A stretch of 64,000 nt of DNA, taken from Mannheimia bovis. GTDB taxonomy: Bacteria > Pseudomonadota > Gammaproteobacteria > Enterobacterales > Pasteurellaceae. The position numbers and the translations under genes were made by a program. The notes below the pieces were generated by a model, which saw only the letters and a program-made list of their open reading frames with translations, ran no database searches and was not told the DNA's origin. The stretch covers positions 2,091,162-2,155,161 of the forward strand of contig NZ_CP061280.1 in assembly GCF_014541205.1 (NCBI RefSeq), written 5' to 3'. How positions within the stretch are numbered: the first letter of the stretch is position 1; every line of letters begins with the position of its first letter. This document shows positions 61,954 to 64,000 of this stretch, one piece after another.

Positions 61954-63801
61954 ATGTTTGAAAAACTCTTTAGATGGTTTGAGGCAAGGGTGGAAACCTA
62001 CCCAAATGAAATGCCGAAAACGCCAAAATCAGGTTTAATTCCTTTTATTTTTGATGCTACAAAAGGAATGCGAATTTATATTCTAATCCTAACGATCTTT
62101 GTGGCAGCAGTTGGCGTTATTGAAGCTATCCTGTTTCAATTTATGGGCGATTTAGTCGATTGGATCAACAAATACACACCGGCTGAACTCTGGGCTGAAA
62201 AAGGTTGGACAATTATAGGAATGTTTTTTATTGCGATACTCGCCGTTGTATTCGTTTATCTCGCCAGCAGCATTCGTTTCCAATCTTTGCAAGGCGTTTT
62301 TCCAATGCGTTTGCGTTGGAACTTCCACCGCTTAATGCTAGGGCAAAGTCTAGGCTTTTACCAAGATGAATTTGCAGGGCGAGTATCCGCAAAAGTAATG
62401 CAAACGGCTCTTTCCGTGCGTGATGTGATTATGACTTGTGCGGATATGCTGGTTTATGTATTAGTGTATTTTACCACCTCAAGTGTGATTTTATTGCAAC
62501 TGGATAGCTGGTTATTTGTCCCCTTTATCTTATGGGTGATTTCACTTGCTGCCACCATTATCTATTTCGTGCCTAAACTGGCTCAAGCAGCCCAAGAACA
62601 ATCTGATGCTCGAAGCCTTATGACCGGTCGAATTACAGATGCTTACTCAAACATTGCAACTGTCAAGTTATTCTCTCACGGTAATCGTGAATCTGCTTAT
62701 GCGAAAGAATCAATGGAAGAGTTTATGGTTACAGTACATAAACAGATGCGTTTAGTTACCGTGATAGAAACCGTAACCAACCTAACCTCTATGGCATTAA
62801 TTATCTCCACCGTAGGTATCGGTTTATGGCTTTGGGGGTCAAGCGTAGTAACTGCTGGGGCTATTGCCACCTCAACTGCGTTAGCATTAAGAATCAAAGG
62901 ATTATCGCAATGGATTATGTGGGAGTTTGCCCGTCTATTTGAAAATTTAGGTACCGTACAAGACGGTATGATTACCCTTTCCAAACCGCACAATGTGGTA
63001 GATAAAGAGAATGCTCAACCGTTAAATGTAACCAAAGGCGAAATTAAATTTGAGAACGTAGATTTTGCCTACGATGTCAAAAAACCATTACTGAAAGATT
63101 TTGATTTAACCATCAAACCGGGTGAAAAAGTGGGCTTAGTAGGTCGTAGTGGTGCAGGTAAATCAACGCTTACCAACTTACTATTACGTTTTTACGATAT
63201 TCAAGACGGATCAATTACGATTGATGGTCAGAATATTCGAGATATCACACAAGAAAGCCTCCGCTCACAAATTGGCTTAGTAACGCAAGATACCTCACTA
63301 CTCCACCGTTCTGTGCGTGAAAACCTAATGTATGGTCGCCCAACTGCCACAGAGGAAGAGATGATTAAGGCGGTAGAACAAGCTGCGGCTAGTGAGTTTA
63401 TTCCAAACCTGCAAGATGCTAAAGGCAGAACAGGTTTCGATGCACACGTTGGCGAACGTGGAGTAAAACTCTCGGGCGGACAACGTCAACGTATTGCAAT
63501 TGCCCGTGTAATGTTGAAAGATGCCCCAATTCTATTATTAGATGAGGCAACCAGTGCATTAGATTCGGAAGTGGAAGTGGCAATCCAAGAAAATCTCACC
63601 AAACTGATGGAAGGCAAAACCGTGGTAGCAATTGCTCATCGCCTCTCTACCATTATGGCAATGGATAGATTAATTGTGCTAGATAAAGGCGAAATTGTTG
63701 AACAAGGCACACACGAAGAATTACTCGCTCAAAATGGCGTTTACGCAAGACTTTGGGCTCATCAAAGTGGGGGATTCTTACCAGAACATACCGATATCTA
63801 A
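61954..63801 (+). CDS. ABC half-transporter (permease-ATPase fusion)
   Basis: The 615 residues have six membrane helices in the first 330 residues and an ATPase domain with Walker A GRSGAGKST, Q-loop IGLVTQDTSLL, signature LSGGQRQRIAIARVM, Walker B ILLLDEATSALDS and H-loop AIAHRLST. It resembles multidrug or lipid exporters such as Haemophilus HI1051, but the substrate is not known. The N-terminus has about 40 residues before the first helix. Confidence 0.92.
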   Translation: MFEKLFRWFEARVETYPNEMPKTPKSGLIPFIFDATKGMRIYILILTIFVAAVGVIEAILFQFMGDLVDWINKYTPAELWAEKGWTIIGMFFIAILAVVFVYLASSIRFQSLQGVFPMRLRWNFHRLMLGQSLGFYQDEFAGRVSAKVMQTALSVRDVIMTCADMLVYVLVYFTTSSVILLQLDSWLFVPFILWVISLAATIIYFVPKLAQAAQEQSDARSLMTGRITDAYSNIATVKLFSHGNRESAYAKESMEEFMVTVHKQMRLVTVIETVTNLTSMALIISTVGIGLWLWGSSVVTAGAIATSTALALRIKGLSQWIMWEFARLFENLGTVQDGMITLSKPHNVVDKENAQPLNVTKGEIKFENVDFAYDVKKPLLKDFDLTIKPGEKVGLVGRSGAGKSTLTNLLLRFYDIQDGSITIDGQNIRDITQESLRSQIGLVTQDTSLLHRSVRENLMYGRPTATEEEMIKAVEQAAASEFIPNLQDAKGRTGFDAHVGERGVKLSGGQRQRIAIARVMLKDAPILLLDEATSALDSEVEVAIQENLTKLMEGKTVVAIAHRLSTIMAMDRLIVLDKGEIVEQGTHEELLAQNGVYARLWAHQSGGFLPEHTDI

Positions 63802-63829
63802 ACGTAGATCTCACCTTATCTTTTAAGAT

Positions 63830-63885
63830 CAAGCGGTCATTTTTAGTGAAAAATTTGCAAATTTTCAGCAAAAAATGACCACTTG
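63830..63885. repeat. Inverted degenerate uptake-sequence pair after the ABC transporter gene
   Basis: CAAGCGGTCATTTTT and AAAAATGACCACTTG face each other around an AT-rich loop containing TTTGCAAA. Its right arm has CCACTT in place of CCGCTT. It probably acts as a terminator hairpin. Confidence 0.6.
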
Positions 63886-64000
63886 TTCACCAATTAAAAT
63901 GTCCTTGAAATTCATACCGAACCTATCAAAATTTTGACAAAAATTTTCAAGATTTCTCCCCTTTTTTCAGGTATCATTACTACCTTTATTAACAATAATT

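Overview
The window is a chromosomal stretch from a Pasteurellaceae bacterium of the Mannheimia/Actinobacillus type. The main clue is the many copies of the DNA-uptake core ACAAGCGGTC, in both orientations, inside genes and as inverted pairs between them. This is the variant typical of the Actinobacillus pleuropneumoniae clade, not the AAGTGCGGT of Haemophilus. The DNA is AT-rich, and almost every protein reads as a close relative of an E. coli or Haemophilus housekeeping protein. I cannot name the species from this sequence alone.

Layout. 1-2400: the 5' end of a yqfB-like gene, recX and recA (all minus), with a LexA-box promoter. 1786-5674: folate-branch genes pabC-pabB (minus) facing rmuC-pabA (plus). 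5738-11500: prfA, a lipoprotein gene, an ASCH-PrmC fusion gene, a SirB1-like gene, kdsA and a 2-hydroxyacid dehydrogenase. 11539-14671: the lipoprotein-release genes lolC-lolD-lolE. 14719-18396: an SLC13/TrkA-C permease, rluB and yciO (minus). 18541-22123: trpE-trpG-tautomerase-trpD behind a TrpR-type operator. 22192-24160: a GST, a methyltransferase, tRNA-Asp and a SufE/CsdE protein. 24275-27313: clpP-clpX, lpxK and a small Trm112-like gene. 27391-30391: kdsB, trxB, ybbN and glpE (minus). 30546-32355: exbB-exbD-tonB. 32435-34132: pnuC and cysZ (minus). 34247-40530: zipA, ligA, galE, ampG and adk.

40592-41681 is the one mobile element: an IS of about 1.09 kb with 20-bp perfect terminal repeats and an intact 8-bp target duplication. 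Its IS256-like, zinc-ribbon transposase is frameshifted in an A6 run. Beyond it come maeB, a chalcone-isomerase-like secreted protein, ydcH, uvrD, yfcH, argR/mdh (divergent), a tiny Cys-pair protein, yajQ, serB/ytjB (divergent), infA, a YhiN-like flavoprotein with a YchN-like partner, an NCS2 purine permease with a PurR-like operator, usg, ybfE-fldA-fur, a seven-MCE-domain letB, luxS and an ABC half-transporter.

The window is a dense core genome: envelope biogenesis (KdsA, KdsB, LpxK, Lol, LetB, ZipA, AmpG), iron and energy coupling (Fur, ExbBD-TonB), DNA repair (RecA, RecX, UvrD, LigA, RmuC), translation termination (RF1, PrmC) and chorismate use (Pab, Trp). I see no prophage, CRISPR array, defence island or clearly novel multigene system. 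The points most worth a second look are the ASCH-PrmC fusion, the IS with its frameshift and long hairpin, the tautomerase without Pro-1 inside the trp operon, letB without letA, and several readable operators (LexA, TrpR, PurR-like, Fur-like).
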